This document shows positions 1 to 8,290 of a DNA stretch of 54,340 nucleotides, piece by piece. This DNA comes from Streptomyces humi. Its GTDB lineage: Bacteria > Actinomycetota > Actinomycetes > Streptomycetales > Streptomycetaceae. A program made the position numbers and the translations under genes. The stretch's first letter is position 1. The number at the start of each line of letters is the position of its first letter. The DNA is taken from NCBI RefSeq assembly GCF_001005085.2, contig NZ_LBMU02000060.1, positions 1 through 54,340 on the forward strand, read 5' to 3'. The notes below the pieces were generated by a model that saw only the letters and a list, made by a program, of their open reading frames with translations, made no database searches and was not told the DNA's origin.

Positions 1-48
1 GCCCACCCCCGCGTCCGGCTCTCCGCCCACCCCCGCGTCCGGCTCTTC
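1..48 (+). repeat. 24-bp in-frame direct repeat in linker of first gene
   Basis: Two consecutive 24-bp copies (1-24 and 25-48) differ by a single base. Being a multiple of three, they encode two copies of an 8-residue Pro/Ser/Ala peptide (PTPASGSP, then PTPASGSS) in the frame of the phosphatase gene. This supports the frame being coding up to the window edge. The array may extend leftwards out of view. Confidence 0.7.
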
Positions 49-1864
49 ACCCACCACCGCGCCCGGCCCTCGTCCGCCGGTCGCGTCCGGCCCTCGTAGG
101 CCCGTCGCTGCCGGCCCCCTGGCTCCGCCCGCGGTTCCCGGGCCCCCCGACGGGCCCAGGCGGCTCGTGCTGTTCGGGGAGCCCGAGGTCGGGGCCTATG
201 CCCTGGCGGCCCGGCGCAGGCTGGAGTTGCTGTCCGAGGCCAGCACCCGGATCGGCACCACGCTCGATGTCCGCCGGACCGCCGAGGAACTGGCGCTGAC
301 GGCCGTACCGAACCTGGCCGACTTCGTCACCGTCGACCTGCCCGACGCCGTGCTGCGCGGCGAGGAGGCCGACGACCCGCTCGCCGACCTGCGCCGGACG
401 GTGGTGCACGGAGTCCGGGACGGCCTGCCCTTCACCCCGGTCGGCAAGCGCATCGACTTCGGCCCCGCCACCCCGCAGCTGCGCTGTCTCACCCACGGCC
501 GGGCGGAGCTGGAGCCGGACCTCCAGGTCGCCGCCGGCTGGCTCGCGCAGGATCCCGAGCACACCGAGCGGCTGCTGGCCCACGTGCACTCGCTCGTCGC
601 CGTACCGCTGGTGGCCCGCGGGGTCGTGCTGGGCATCGCCAGTTTCTACCGCGGCCAGGGTTCCGCCCCCTTCGGCGACGACGACCGCTCGCTGGCGCAG
701 GAGCTGGCCACCCGTGCCGCCCTCTCCATCGACAACGCCCGCCGGTACACCCATGAACGCTCGATGGTCCTGGCCCTCCAGCGCAGGCTGCTGCCGCACG
801 GGCTGCCCGAGCAGGACGCGGTCGAGATCGCCCACCGCTACCTGCCCGCCGAGTCGGACGTGGGCGGTGACTGGTACGACGTCATCCCGCTCTCCGGCAC
901 CCGGGTCGGCCTGCTCGTCGGCGACGTCGTGGGCCACGGCATGCTGTCCGCCGCCACCATGGGCCGGCTGCGCACCGCCGCCCGCAGCTTCGCCGAACTC
1001 GACTTCCCGCCCGACGAGGTGCTCACCCACCTGGACAACCTGGTCGGCCGGCTGGACCGCGACGACCCCGACGGCGAGGGGTCCGGCATCATCGGCGCCA
1101 CCTGCCTGTACGCCGTCTACGACCCCACCACGCAACGCTGCGCGATGGCCCGCGCCGGTCACCCGCCGCCCGCGCTGGTCCGCCCCGACGGCAGCGTCTC
1201 CTACCCCGACCTGCCCGCCGGCCCCCCGCTCGGCCTCGGCGGACTGCCCTTCGACGCCGTCGAGGTCGACCTGCCGGAGGACAGCCAGCTGATCCTGTAC
1301 ACCGACGGACTGATCGAGGACCGCCACCGTGACGTGGACGCCGTACTCGGACAGCTGCGCGACGCCGTGGCCGACCGCCCCGAGCGCACCCCCGAGGAGA
1401 CCTGCCGGGCCATCCTGGACCGGGTGGCGCCCGCCCACCCCTGCGACGACATCGCCCTGCTGGTGGTCCGCACCCACGCCCTCGGCCCCGGCCGGATGGC
1501 CGTCTGGGAGCTCGACCCCGACCCGGCCGTGGTCGGCGAGGTCCGTGCCGCCGCCCTCGCCAAACTAGCCGAATGGGGCCTCGACGAGGCCGCGTTCGCC
1601 ATGGAGCTGATCCTGAGCGAACTGGTCACCAACGCCATCCGGCACGGCTCCGGGCCCGTCCGGGTACGGCTCCTGCACCACCGCACCCTGATCTGCGAGG
1701 TCCTCGACAGCAGCAACACCGCCCCCCACCTGCGCCGGGCGGCCAGCACCGACGAGGGCGGCCGGGGCCTCTTCCTGGTCGCCCAGCTGGCCAGGGCCTG
1801 GGGCACCAGGCACCTGCCCGAGGGCAAGGTCATCTGGGCCGAATGCGGCGTCGACGGCGTGTGA
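2..1864 (+). CDS. SpoIIE-type protein phosphatase with GAF and anti-sigma ATPase domains (5' partial)
   Basis: The frame is open to the first bases of the window, so the true start lies outside; the GTG at 167 is only an internal candidate. The visible part starts with a Pro/Ala/Ser-rich linker, then a GAF-like sensor (about 200-740). A SpoIIE/PP2C phosphatase domain follows with GGDWYDV, GDVVGHG, YTDGLIE and CDDIALLVV (about 760-1470). The C-terminus is an RsbW-type ATPase with N-box ELILSELVTNAIRHG and G-box DEGGRGLFLVAQL (about 1490-1850). Known family members act in anti-sigma/anti-anti-sigma partner switching; having phosphatase and kinase-like ATPase in one chain is common in Streptomyces. 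A PAS domain in the unseen N-terminus is likely but is inference. It ends 48 bp before the sugar ABC operon. Confidence 0.9.
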   Translation, partial: PTPASGSPPTPASGSSPTTAPGPRPPVASGPRRPVAAGPLAPPAVPGPPDGPRRLVLFGEPEVGAYALAARRRLELLSEASTRIGTTLDVRRTAEELALTAVPNLADFVTVDLPDAVLRGEEADDPLADLRRTVVHGVRDGLPFTPVGKRIDFGPATPQLRCLTHGRAELEPDLQVAAGWLAQDPEHTERLLAHVHSLVAVPLVARGVVLGIASFYRGQGSAPFGDDDRSLAQELATRAALSIDNARRYTHERSMVLALQRRLLPHGLPEQDAVEIAHRYLPAESDVGGDWYDVIPLSGTRVGLLVGDVVGHGMLSAATMGRLRTAARSFAELDFPPDEVLTHLDNLVGRLDRDDPDGEGSGIIGATCLYAVYDPTTQRCAMARAGHPPPALVRPDGSVSYPDLPAGPPLGLGGLPFDAVEVDLPEDSQLILYTDGLIEDRHRDVDAVLGQLRDAVADRPERTPEETCRAILDRVAPAHPCDDIALLVVRTHALGPGRMAVWELDPDPAVVGEVRAAALAKLAEWGLDEAAFAMELILSELVTNAIRHGSGPVRVRLLHHRTLICEVLDSSNTAPHLRRAASTDEGGRGLFLVAQLARAWGTRHLPEGKVIWAECGVDGV

Positions 1865-1912
1865 GATCCCGACAGGCGTCCTGAGTCGTATGAATTGATG
1901 TAATTTCTTATC

Positions 1913-3454
1913 GTGTGTGACGCTGCCGGTCAGGACACGGCTCCCCCCGTCGCGGCGGAACCCGTGGTCCGCATCCGCGGGCTCGTCAAGCGGTTCGGCG
2001 GGACCCTCGCACTGGCCGGGGTCGACCTCGACGTGCATCCCGGCAGCGTGCTGGCCCTGCTCGGACCCAACGGCGCCGGGAAGTCCACGCTCATCAAGGT
2101 GCTCGCCGGCGTCCACCGCCCCGACGCGGGCCGCGTCACCGTCACCGGGCAGCCGCTCGGCAGCCGCGCCGCCGGCCGGGCGATGTCCTTCATCCACCAG
2201 GACCTGGGACTCGTGGACTGGATGACGGTCGCCGAGAACATCGCCCTCGGCTGCGGATATCCGCGCCGTGCCGGACTGATCTCCTGGCGCCGCACCCGGG
2301 AGCGCTGTGCCGGGGCGCTGCGGACCGTCGCCGCGCACCTCGACCCCGACGAGTCCGTTGCCCGGCTCGCCCCCGCCGAGCGCACCCTGGTCGCCCTCGC
2401 CCGCGCCCTCGCGGTCGACGCGCGCCTCCTCGTCCTGGACGAGCCCACCGCCCGCCTGCCGGCCGCCGACCGCGCCCGGCTCTTCGCCGTCCTGCACGGC
2501 CTGCGCGACCGGGGTCACGCGGTCCTCTACGTCAGCCACCGCCTCGACGAGGTCCACGAGGTCGCCGACATGTTCGCCGTCCTGCGTGACGGACGGCTGG
2601 TCAGCCACGGCGCGCTGGCCGGTCACGGGCCCGCCCGTCTCGTCCACGACATCACCGGCGGGCAGCCCCCGGCCGGCCGGCCCGCCCCCGCCCGCCCGGC
2701 AGGACCGGTCGTCCTCGCCCTCGACGGCTTCCGCACCGCCGGCACCCACGCGGTGGGCCTGACCCTGCGGTCCGGCGAGTGCGTCGGCCTCGTCGGCCTC
2801 TCCGGAGCCGGGCACGTCGAACTCGGCCGGGCCGTCGCCGGCGCCCTGCCCGTCCTCGGCGGCGCCGCCACCCTCGCCGGCCGGCCCTACCGACCCCGCA
2901 CGGTCGCCGACGCCGTCGCCCGCGGTGTCGGCCTGGTCCCCGGCGACCGGCTCAGGGAGGGCTGCCTGCCCCGGCTGACCGTGCGGGAGAACCTCCTCGC
3001 CAACCCCCGCGCCGACGGGGTCCCGGCCCTGCGCCGGATCAGCCCGCGCCGGGAACGGGCCGAGGCCGCCGCACTGATCGGGAGACTCGCGGTGCGCCCC
3101 CGCGACACCGAGGCACCCGTCGCCACCCTGTCCGGCGGCAACCAGCAGAAGGTCGTGCTCGGCCGCTGGCTGCGCACCGGCCCCCGGCTGCTGATCCTGG
3201 AGGAGCCCACCGCCGGCGTCGACGTCGGCGCGAAGGACGCGATCCACCGCCTGCTCGACGACGCCCTCGCCCGGGGGCTCGCGGTCCTGCTCGTCTCCAC
3301 CGACGTCGAGGAGGTCGCGGCCTTCTGCCGGCGCGCCCTCGTCCTCGTCCGCGGAACGGTGGCGGCCGAGCTGAGCGGCGCCACGCTGACCGCCGCGGGA
3401 CTCACCCGGGCCGCCTCGGCGACGCCCCCGCCCGGCACCGGCCACCGCGCATGA
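1913..3454 (+). CDS. Sugar ABC transporter ATP-binding protein (RbsA/XylG type)
   Basis: This 513-aa tandem ATPase energises a ribose/xylose-class importer. The first domain has Walker A GPNGAGKST (residues 51-59) and Walker B LLVLDEPTA (about 172). Its signature is degenerate (LAPAERTLVALARA, about 151) instead of the usual S-x-G-Q. The second domain lacks a canonical Walker A (GLSGAGHVE), as is normal for RbsA, but has a perfect signature LSGGNQQK (about 405) and LEEPTAGVD (about 429). The start is GTG at 1913 with no clear ribosome site, so translation could begin at the GTG near 1963. The stop overlaps the permease start as ATGA, implying translational coupling. The substrate cannot be read from sequence. 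Confidence 0.9.
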   Translation: MCDAAGQDTAPPVAAEPVVRIRGLVKRFGGTLALAGVDLDVHPGSVLALLGPNGAGKSTLIKVLAGVHRPDAGRVTVTGQPLGSRAAGRAMSFIHQDLGLVDWMTVAENIALGCGYPRRAGLISWRRTRERCAGALRTVAAHLDPDESVARLAPAERTLVALARALAVDARLLVLDEPTARLPAADRARLFAVLHGLRDRGHAVLYVSHRLDEVHEVADMFAVLRDGRLVSHGALAGHGPARLVHDITGGQPPAGRPAPARPAGPVVLALDGFRTAGTHAVGLTLRSGECVGLVGLSGAGHVELGRAVAGALPVLGGAATLAGRPYRPRTVADAVARGVGLVPGDRLREGCLPRLTVRENLLANPRADGVPALRRISPRRERAEAAALIGRLAVRPRDTEAPVATLSGGNQQKVVLGRWLRTGPRLLILEEPTAGVDVGAKDAIHRLLDDALARGLAVLLVSTDVEEVAAFCRRALVLVRGTVAAELSGATLTAAGLTRAASATPPPGTGHRA

Positions 3455-4482
3455 CCGGCCGCACACCCCGCGGCGGGCATCTGGTCGGCTCCTACGGCCT
3501 GTCGGCGCTCACCTGCCTCCTCGTGCTGGTCTTCTCGCTCGCGCTGCCCCGGACCTTCCCCACTCTCGACACCGTCGACGCGATCCTGTCCACCCAGGCG
3601 ATCCCGGCCGTCCTCGCTCTCGCCGCGACGGTCCCCATCGTCACCGGCGCGTTCGACCTGTCCCTCGGCTACGGCCTGGGCCTCGCCCACGTCATGGTGA
3701 TGAAGCTGATCGTGGACGAGGGCTGGCCCTGGCCGTCCGCCTGCCTCGCCGTGGTGGTGGGCGGCGGCGTCGCCGGGGTCCTCAACGGGATCGTCGTGGA
3801 GTTCGGCCGGATCGACTCCTTCATCGCCACCCTGGGCACCGGCAGCATGATGTACGCGGTCACCGGCTGGGTCACCGGCGGCGGCCGGATCGTGCCGGGC
3901 CCCGGAGGCCTGCCACCCGCCTTCACCGACCTGTACGACTCCACGTTCCTCGGCCTGCCGGTGCCCGCCTGCTACGTCGTCGCCCTCGCCGCCGTCCTCT
4001 GGCTCGTGCTGGAGCGGCTGCCGCTCGGCCGGTACCTGTACGTCGTCGGCTCCAACCCGCGCGCGGCCGAACTGGTCGGCATCCGGACCCGCGCCTGCAC
4101 GGTGTACGCGTTCACCGCGGCGGGGCTCGTCGTCGGACTGGCCGGGGTACTGCTCGCCGCCCAGCAGCAACAGGGCAACCCCAGCGTCGGCCTCGACTAC
4201 CTGCTGCCCGCCTTCACCGGTGCCCTCCTCGGTTCGACGGCGGTCCGGCCCGGCCGCCCCAACGTCCTCGGTACGGTCGTCGCCGTCGCGGTCCTCGCCG
4301 TGGGCCTCACCGGCATCGGCCAGCTCGGCGCCGACTTCTGGACCGTGCCGCTCTTCTACGGCGGCACCCTGCTGATCGCCGTGGGCCTGTCGGGCTACGC
4401 GGCCCGGCGGCTGCGCACCGGCGCCGGCCGCCCGCCCGACCTGCCGGAACCCGCCGAACCGGCGGAAGGCGGCGCCGGATGA
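3451..4482 (+). CDS. Sugar ABC transporter permease (RbsC/XylH type)
   Basis: A 343-aa integral membrane protein with about eight to ten hydrophobic segments. It has the BPD_transp_2 hallmark regions: PIVTGAFDLSLGYG near the first third, GIVVEFGRIDSFIATLGT, and the late GNPSVGLDYLLPAFTGALLG region. ATG at 3451 was chosen because it overlaps the ATPase stop as ATGA; the same frame is open further upstream but only inside the ATPase gene. It would form the membrane channel for the preceding ATPase and the following lipoprotein. Its 3' end overlaps the binding-protein start by ATGA as well, so the three genes form one tightly coupled operon. Confidence 0.9.
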   Translation: MTGRTPRGGHLVGSYGLSALTCLLVLVFSLALPRTFPTLDTVDAILSTQAIPAVLALAATVPIVTGAFDLSLGYGLGLAHVMVMKLIVDEGWPWPSACLAVVVGGGVAGVLNGIVVEFGRIDSFIATLGTGSMMYAVTGWVTGGGRIVPGPGGLPPAFTDLYDSTFLGLPVPACYVVALAAVLWLVLERLPLGRYLYVVGSNPRAAELVGIRTRACTVYAFTAAGLVVGLAGVLLAAQQQQGNPSVGLDYLLPAFTGALLGSTAVRPGRPNVLGTVVAVAVLAVGLTGIGQLGADFWTVPLFYGGTLLIAVGLSGYAARRLRTGAGRPPDLPEPAEPAEGGAG

Positions 4483-5675
4483 ACCCCGGTACGGCGCGCC
4501 CCGCGACCGGGGCGCCGAGGCGGCACCCCGGGCCCCGGCCCGGCCGGTTCGCCCGGTGCGCGGCCGCCCTCCTGGCCACGGTGAGCGTGCTGGCGGGCTG
4601 CGAACGCGGTTCCGCGCGGCACGTCCCCGGGGAGCCGGCGTCCGGCCCGAGCGGCTGCCCCGCCGCCTACGACACCGCCCGCACCGCCGTCGCGCGCGCG
4701 GAGCGCACCGACGTGCCCTGGAACGGACCCACCACCGGCCCGCCCGCGGTGTCCGGCAAGTCCCTCGTCTACGTGGCCCAGACCATGACCAACCCCGGTG
4801 TCGCCGGCGCCCTGCAAGGCGTGCGCCAGGCGGCGCGGGTCGTCGGCTGGAACGTCCGGGTGATCGACGGCGGCGGCACCCCGGCCGGCATCCAGGCGGC
4901 GATGGGCCAGGCGGTCGCGCTCAGACCCGCCGGTGTCGTCGTCGCCGGCTTCGACCCCGGCACCACCTCGCAGCAGGTCGCCCGCGCCACCGCCCTGCAC
5001 ATCCCGCTGGTCGGCTGGCACGCGGTCGCCGCGCCGGGACCCAGCCGGCGGCCGCCGCTGTTCAGCAACGTCACCACGCACGTCCGGGACGTCGCCCGCG
5101 TCAGCGCCCGCTGGATCATCGCCGACGCGCGCGGGCGGGCCGGGGCCGTGGTCTTCACCGACGACTCGATCCCGTTCGCCCGCACCAAGTCCCGGCTGAT
5201 CACGGCGGAACTCGCCACCTGCCGGGGCGTGCGCGTCCTGGCGTACGAGAACATCCCGATCCCCGACGCGAGCGCCCGCACCCCGCGCGAGACCGCCGCG
5301 CTGATGTCCCGCTTCGGCGGCCGCTGGACCCACTCCGTCGCCATCAACGACCTCTACTTCGCCGACGCGGCGCCCGCCTTCCGCGCGGCCGGCGCGCCCG
5401 GTGCGGGGCCGCCGTACAACATCGGCGCGGGTGACGGCGACCCCTCCGCCTTCCAGCGGATCAACAGCCGCCAGTACCAGTCCGCCACCGTCCCCGAGCC
5501 GCTGAGCCAGCAGGGCTGGCAGATCGTCGACGAGTTCAACCGCGCCTTCTCGCACGCCCCGGCCAGCGGATACGCGGCCCCCGTCCACGTCTCCACCGCC
5601 GAGAACTCCCACGGCGCCCACACCTGGGAACCGACGGGGTACCAGGAGGCGTACCGGAAGATCTGGCGCAGATGA
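4479..5675 (+). CDS. Sugar ABC transporter substrate-binding lipoprotein
   Basis: A 398-aa protein with an N-terminal positively charged stretch, a hydrophobic core and a lipobox LAGC ending at Cys41, so it is probably anchored outside the membrane. The mature part resembles periplasmic sugar-binding proteins of the RbsB/LacI-fold class: VYVAQTMTNPGVAGALQG near the start of the fold, then IQAAMGQAVALRPAGVVVAG and the late NIGAGDGDPSAFQRI. It is the third gene of the ATPase-permease-binding protein operon and overlaps the permease by ATGA. The ligand is unknown. The order, with the binding protein last, differs from classical rbs operons, where the ATPase and permease are usually followed by RbsB with its own ribosome site. 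Confidence 0.85.
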   Translation: MNPGTARPATGAPRRHPGPRPGRFARCAAALLATVSVLAGCERGSARHVPGEPASGPSGCPAAYDTARTAVARAERTDVPWNGPTTGPPAVSGKSLVYVAQTMTNPGVAGALQGVRQAARVVGWNVRVIDGGGTPAGIQAAMGQAVALRPAGVVVAGFDPGTTSQQVARATALHIPLVGWHAVAAPGPSRRPPLFSNVTTHVRDVARVSARWIIADARGRAGAVVFTDDSIPFARTKSRLITAELATCRGVRVLAYENIPIPDASARTPRETAALMSRFGGRWTHSVAINDLYFADAAPAFRAAGAPGAGPPYNIGAGDGDPSAFQRINSRQYQSATVPEPLSQQGWQIVDEFNRAFSHAPASGYAAPVHVSTAENSHGAHTWEPTGYQEAYRKIWRR

Positions 5676-5689
5676 CGCGGACTCCGGTG

Positions 5690-5702
5690 CGAAAGACTTT
5701 CG
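5690..5702. promoter_or_regulatory. Palindrome CGAAA-N3-TTTCG, copy 1
   Basis: CGAAAGACTTTCG is a perfect dyad around A5696. It lies 15 bp after the binding-protein stop and just before gene debris. The arms match two further copies at 6564 and 6679. From memory, CGAAA...TTTCG palindromes are bound by LacI-family repressors of xylan-type glycan genes in Streptomyces (BxlR/XlnR). It probably once served a promoter whose gene is now broken. Confidence 0.5.
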
Positions 5703-5733
5703 TAACCGAGTGATTTCCCCTTCTTGTCCCTGC

Positions 5734-5990
5734 CTCCAGGAGCTCGCCAGGGCGGGGGCCTTCGGCGACAACGCCTCCTCCGTCACCTACGACCAGGGCG
5801 CCGCCACCGCGCTGCTCTACACCGGCAAGGCCGGCATGGAGCTGATGGGCACCTGGGAGTACGCCAACATCGTCAAGGCCGCGCCGGACTTCGCGAAGAA
5901 GGACCTCGGCTACCTCGCCTTCCCGGCGCTGTCCGGCGGCAAGGGCGACGCGAAGGACATCGTCGGCAACCCGTCGAACTTCCTGTCGCT
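5734..5990 (+). pseudogene. Internal fragment of an extracellular solute-binding protein
   Basis: The frame starting LQELARAGAFGDN reads through a typical middle/C-terminal segment of a family-1 (UgpB/MalE-like) sugar-binding protein, including GKAGMELMGTWEYANIV and VGNPSNFLSL. It has no start codon, signal peptide or N-terminal domain of its own. At about 5990-6003 it runs straight into an unrelated signal-peptide-like segment. An in-frame ATG-like start upstream gives only a few non-homologous residues. I read it as a remnant left by deletion or recombination, not as an expressed gene. Confidence 0.75.
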
Positions 5991-5999
5991 CGGCACCCC

Positions 6000-6120
6000 G
6001 TGGGCGCCGAGACGCCGACGTGCGGCCGTGGCAGCGGTCACCGTGATGGCGGCTCTCGGCCTCGCCGCCTGCGGGAGCTCCGGCCCTTCCGCCACCTCGT
6101 CGTCCAAGGGACTGACGATG
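6000..6120 (+). pseudogene. N-terminal (signal peptide) fragment of a solute-binding lipoprotein
   Basis: Immediately after the previous fragment, and in the same frame, comes a typical binding-protein leader: a basic APRRRRAA stretch, the hydrophobic core VTVMAALGL, the lipobox LAAC and a Ser/Gly linker, then a first-strand-like GLTMWAL. The N-terminal piece therefore lies downstream of a middle piece, the wrong order for a single gene. It ends where minus-strand sialidase-like sequence begins; the two readings overlap by a few bases near 6113-6130, as expected at a microhomology junction. Confidence 0.65.
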
Positions 6121-6557
6121 TGGGCGCTCGCGAGCAGCAGCGTGCCCGCGCTCAGGCCGCCCACGGCCTGCGGGAGGACGTAGAGGTACGGGTTGGTCCA
6201 GTTGCTCGTGTACTTCGCGTACCTGGAGTCGCCGGAGAGGTACGCCGGAGCCTTCACGTCGGAGAGCTTCGCCCACGTGGTGCCGTCGTCGTCGCTCCTG
6301 TACACGGGCAGCGTCTGCCCCACCGGAGCGGTCTCGCTGTCCTCGAACGTGGCCACGATGCGCCCGCTCGGCAGCTGCGCCGACTTCGGGTAGAGCACGC
6401 ACGGGCTCTTGTTGCAGGCGGCGGCGTCGGTCGCCGTGTACAGGCTGGCCGGGCTCGGCTGGTACGCCGAGGCCGTGGTCGTGGAGGCGATGGCCAGTGC
6501 CACGCCCATGGCTGTGGCTGACGCAGCCGCGAGAGCCTTTCTCGCCCATGTCTTCAT
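6113..6557 (-). pseudogene. Truncated secreted sialidase/BNR-repeat glycosidase
   Basis: Reading from ATG at 6557 leftwards gives a good Sec signal (MKTWARKALAAASATAMG then ASA), followed by a sialidase-like start: LYPKSAQLPSGRIVATFED and an Asp-box-like YRSDDDGTTWAKL. A GAAAGGG ribosome site sits about 10 bp upstream of the start. After roughly 148 residues (about TLLLASAHIVS) similarity stops at the junction with the binding-protein fragment, and the frame continues as nonsense. The catalytic propeller is missing, so the product cannot be a working hydrolase. Two CGAAA-N3-TTTCG palindromes lie in its promoter region, one overlapping the ribosome site. Confidence 0.75.
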
Positions 6558-6563
6558 GAAATC

Positions 6564-6576
6564 CGAAACCCTTTCG
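6564..6576. promoter_or_regulatory. Palindrome CGAAA-N3-TTTCG, copy 2
   Basis: CGAAACCCTTTCG overlaps the ribosome-binding region of the truncated sialidase-like gene. Such a position suits a repressor blocking transcription or its progress. It shares arms with the copies at 5690 and 6679. Confidence 0.5.
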
Positions 6577-6678
6577 CGCCCCGCCGTCTCAGGGGAATGC
6601 GAATGCGGATCGAAGAGAGTCCTGAGTCGGCTGGAGTCAGTATTGGGACGCGATACCGTCATGTCACCGGCACGTTTC

Positions 6679-6691
6679 CGAAACTCTTTCG
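6679..6691. promoter_or_regulatory. Palindrome CGAAA-N3-TTTCG, copy 3
   Basis: CGAAACTCTTTCG lies about 120 bp upstream of the truncated sialidase start and 46 bp after the GH88 stop. With copy 2 it forms a two-site arrangement typical of LacI-family repression. Confidence 0.5.
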
Positions 6692-6736
6692 CAGCCCGGC
6701 CGGCACCGGGTGTTGACGCCGGCGCCGGCCGGGCCG

Positions 6737-7960
6737 TCAGACCGTCGACAGATCGATCGCCCGGTCCAGCTCACGGGGGTGCAGGACGCGCAGGATCGCC
6801 TCCAGAAGGTAGTAGTCGGCGTAGGGGAGGGAGATCTCGATGCCGTCCTCGGCGGGGCGGTTGCGGGTGCAGCGGGCGACCACGGCCTCGGCACGGGCCG
6901 ACCGGGTGGTCAGGCAGGTCCGGCACAGCGCGCCCAGTATCCGGAGGGCCGTGGCGCGGTAGGGGCGGTGGCCGGTGGCGGCGGCCAGGTCGAGCAGCCC
7001 GCAGGCCGTCACGGCCCCGGCGGAGGCGTCCTTGATGTCGTACGGCTGCTGCGGGGCGCGGTAGTCCCAGACGGGCACGTGGTCCGCGCCGAGGGCCTGG
7101 ACGGCGTAGTCGGCGAGCCTGCGCGCGGTGTCGAGGAACTCGTGGTCGCCGGTGCGCCGGTACATGGTGGTGAAGCCGTAGACGCCCCAGGCCTGGCCGC
7201 GGGCCCAGGCCGAGGTGGGGCTGTAGCCCTGGACCGTGTTCGGACCGATGGGGGTGCCGGTGGCCGGGTCGAGGTCGTAGACGTGCGGGATGGACCCGTC
7301 GGGGCGCGGGAAGAGGCGCCGGGTGGTCCGCGCGTGTCCCACGGCCGCGTCCAGGAAGGCGCTCTCGCCGGTCTCCCGGGCGGCGAAGACGAGCAGGTCG
7401 AGGTTCATCATCGTGTCGATGATCATGCGGCCCGCGTTGTCGGGGGTGCCGAGCGCGCCCCAGGCGCGCAGGTAGCGGCCGCGCGGGTTGTAGCGCTGGA
7501 GCAGCGAGCGGGCGGCCTGCACGGCGCCGTCCCGCCAGGAGGTGTCGCCGGTCAGCCGCCAGGCGGTGACCCAGGAGGGCGTGAACAGGAAGCCCAGGTC
7601 GTGGGTGCCGGTGTCGTGGCGGCGGGGGGCGAGCCGCGCCGCGGAGTCGAGGGCGAGGGCGCGCAGGGTGTCGTCCCCGCTGTGCAGCCAGCTCATCCAC
7701 AGGACACCGGGCCAGAAACCGCCTACCCAGTCGCCGTTCTGGGAGTACACCCACTTCTCGAATCTGGTCCCGACCGGGAACGCGCTCACCCCGGGGGCGA
7801 CCGAACGCACCTTCTCCACCGCGTAGTCGGCGGCCGCGCGCAGCTCCTGTCCGGTGGCCGCCGGCACCGGATCGTCGCACGCCTGCGCGGACTGCGGCGC
7901 CGCCGCGTACGCCACGGCGCCGCCTGCGGTGGCCAGTACGGCTCTTCGGGACATGCGCAT
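6737..7960 (-). CDS. Secreted glycoside hydrolase family 88 (unsaturated uronyl hydrolase)
   Basis: A 407-aa protein. Start ATG at 7960 was chosen over the in-frame ATG at 7954 because GGAGAGGAAG lies at the right distance. The N-terminus (SRRAVLATAGG then AQA) looks like a twin-arginine or Sec export signal. The body is an alpha/alpha-barrel typical of GH88, with HDLGF (Asp121) and IIDTMMN (Asp182), the two conserved aspartate-bearing motifs of the family, and the late DIKDASAGAVTACGLLDL and GIEISLPYADYYLLEA blocks. Family members remove the unsaturated uronic acid from oligosaccharides made by polysaccharide lyases. Its neighbours are relics of a glycan-uptake and glycosidase locus, so it may be the surviving part of that pathway. 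Confidence 0.88.
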   Translation of the reverse strand: MRMSRRAVLATAGGAVAYAAAPQSAQACDDPVPAATGQELRAAADYAVEKVRSVAPGVSAFPVGTRFEKWVYSQNGDWVGGFWPGVLWMSWLHSGDDTLRALALDSAARLAPRRHDTGTHDLGFLFTPSWVTAWRLTGDTSWRDGAVQAARSLLQRYNPRGRYLRAWGALGTPDNAGRMIIDTMMNLDLLVFAARETGESAFLDAAVGHARTTRRLFPRPDGSIPHVYDLDPATGTPIGPNTVQGYSPTSAWARGQAWGVYGFTTMYRRTGDHEFLDTARRLADYAVQALGADHVPVWDYRAPQQPYDIKDASAGAVTACGLLDLAAATGHRPYRATALRILGALCRTCLTTRSARAEAVVARCTRNRPAEDGIEISLPYADYYLLEAILRVLHPRELDRAIDLSTV

Positions 7961-8033
7961 GGGGGGCTTCCTCTCCAACTGGACCGATGTGCAGGGAAGT
8001 TGGGGGAGTCTTGCATGTCTGGCGGGGCCCCGA

Positions 8034-8062
8034 ACATACATGTGCGCGAAGTTCGTGTATGT
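8034..8062. promoter_or_regulatory. Inverted repeat ACATACA-N15-TGTATGT upstream of GH88
   Basis: Perfect 7-bp arms at 8034-8040 and 8056-8062 lie about 75-100 bp upstream of the GH88 start. The gene-free stretch 7961-8290 also holds the likely divergent promoters of GH88 and the DUF3500 gene and a second short palindrome at 8239. I see no other gene in it. A regulator binding here is inference. Confidence 0.35.
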
Positions 8063-8238
8063 GAACCCGCCGACGGTGAAGCCGAGACGGGAAAACTGAA
8101 ATTGTCCGGCGCCCGCCACAGGAAACCATAGGCAGGTCCGAGAGCCGGTCGATGGCACCCATAGCGGCGGCTGGTGTTCTTTACGTCGTCCAGACAGCGG
8201 GCGAGGAAATCGGGCCGATCGGCCGCCGCCCCCATTCA

Positions 8239-8254
8239 CCGGAACCATTTCCGG
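8239..8254. promoter_or_regulatory. Inverted repeat CCGGAA-N4-TTCCGG upstream of the DUF3500 gene
   Basis: A perfect 6-bp dyad whose right edge lies about 36 bp before the GTG start at 8291. It could be an operator or a weak hairpin in the leader; sequence alone does not decide. Confidence 0.3.
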
Positions 8255-8290
8255 AATTCCCGCACACCCTCCTTCGAAAGGGTCGTCAAA

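Noticed and set aside
8174..8290. Upstream in-frame extension of the DUF3500 gene
   Set aside because: There is no ribosome site near 8174, and the extension places 39 odd residues before a well-formed signal. GTG 8291 has GAAAGGG at a proper distance.
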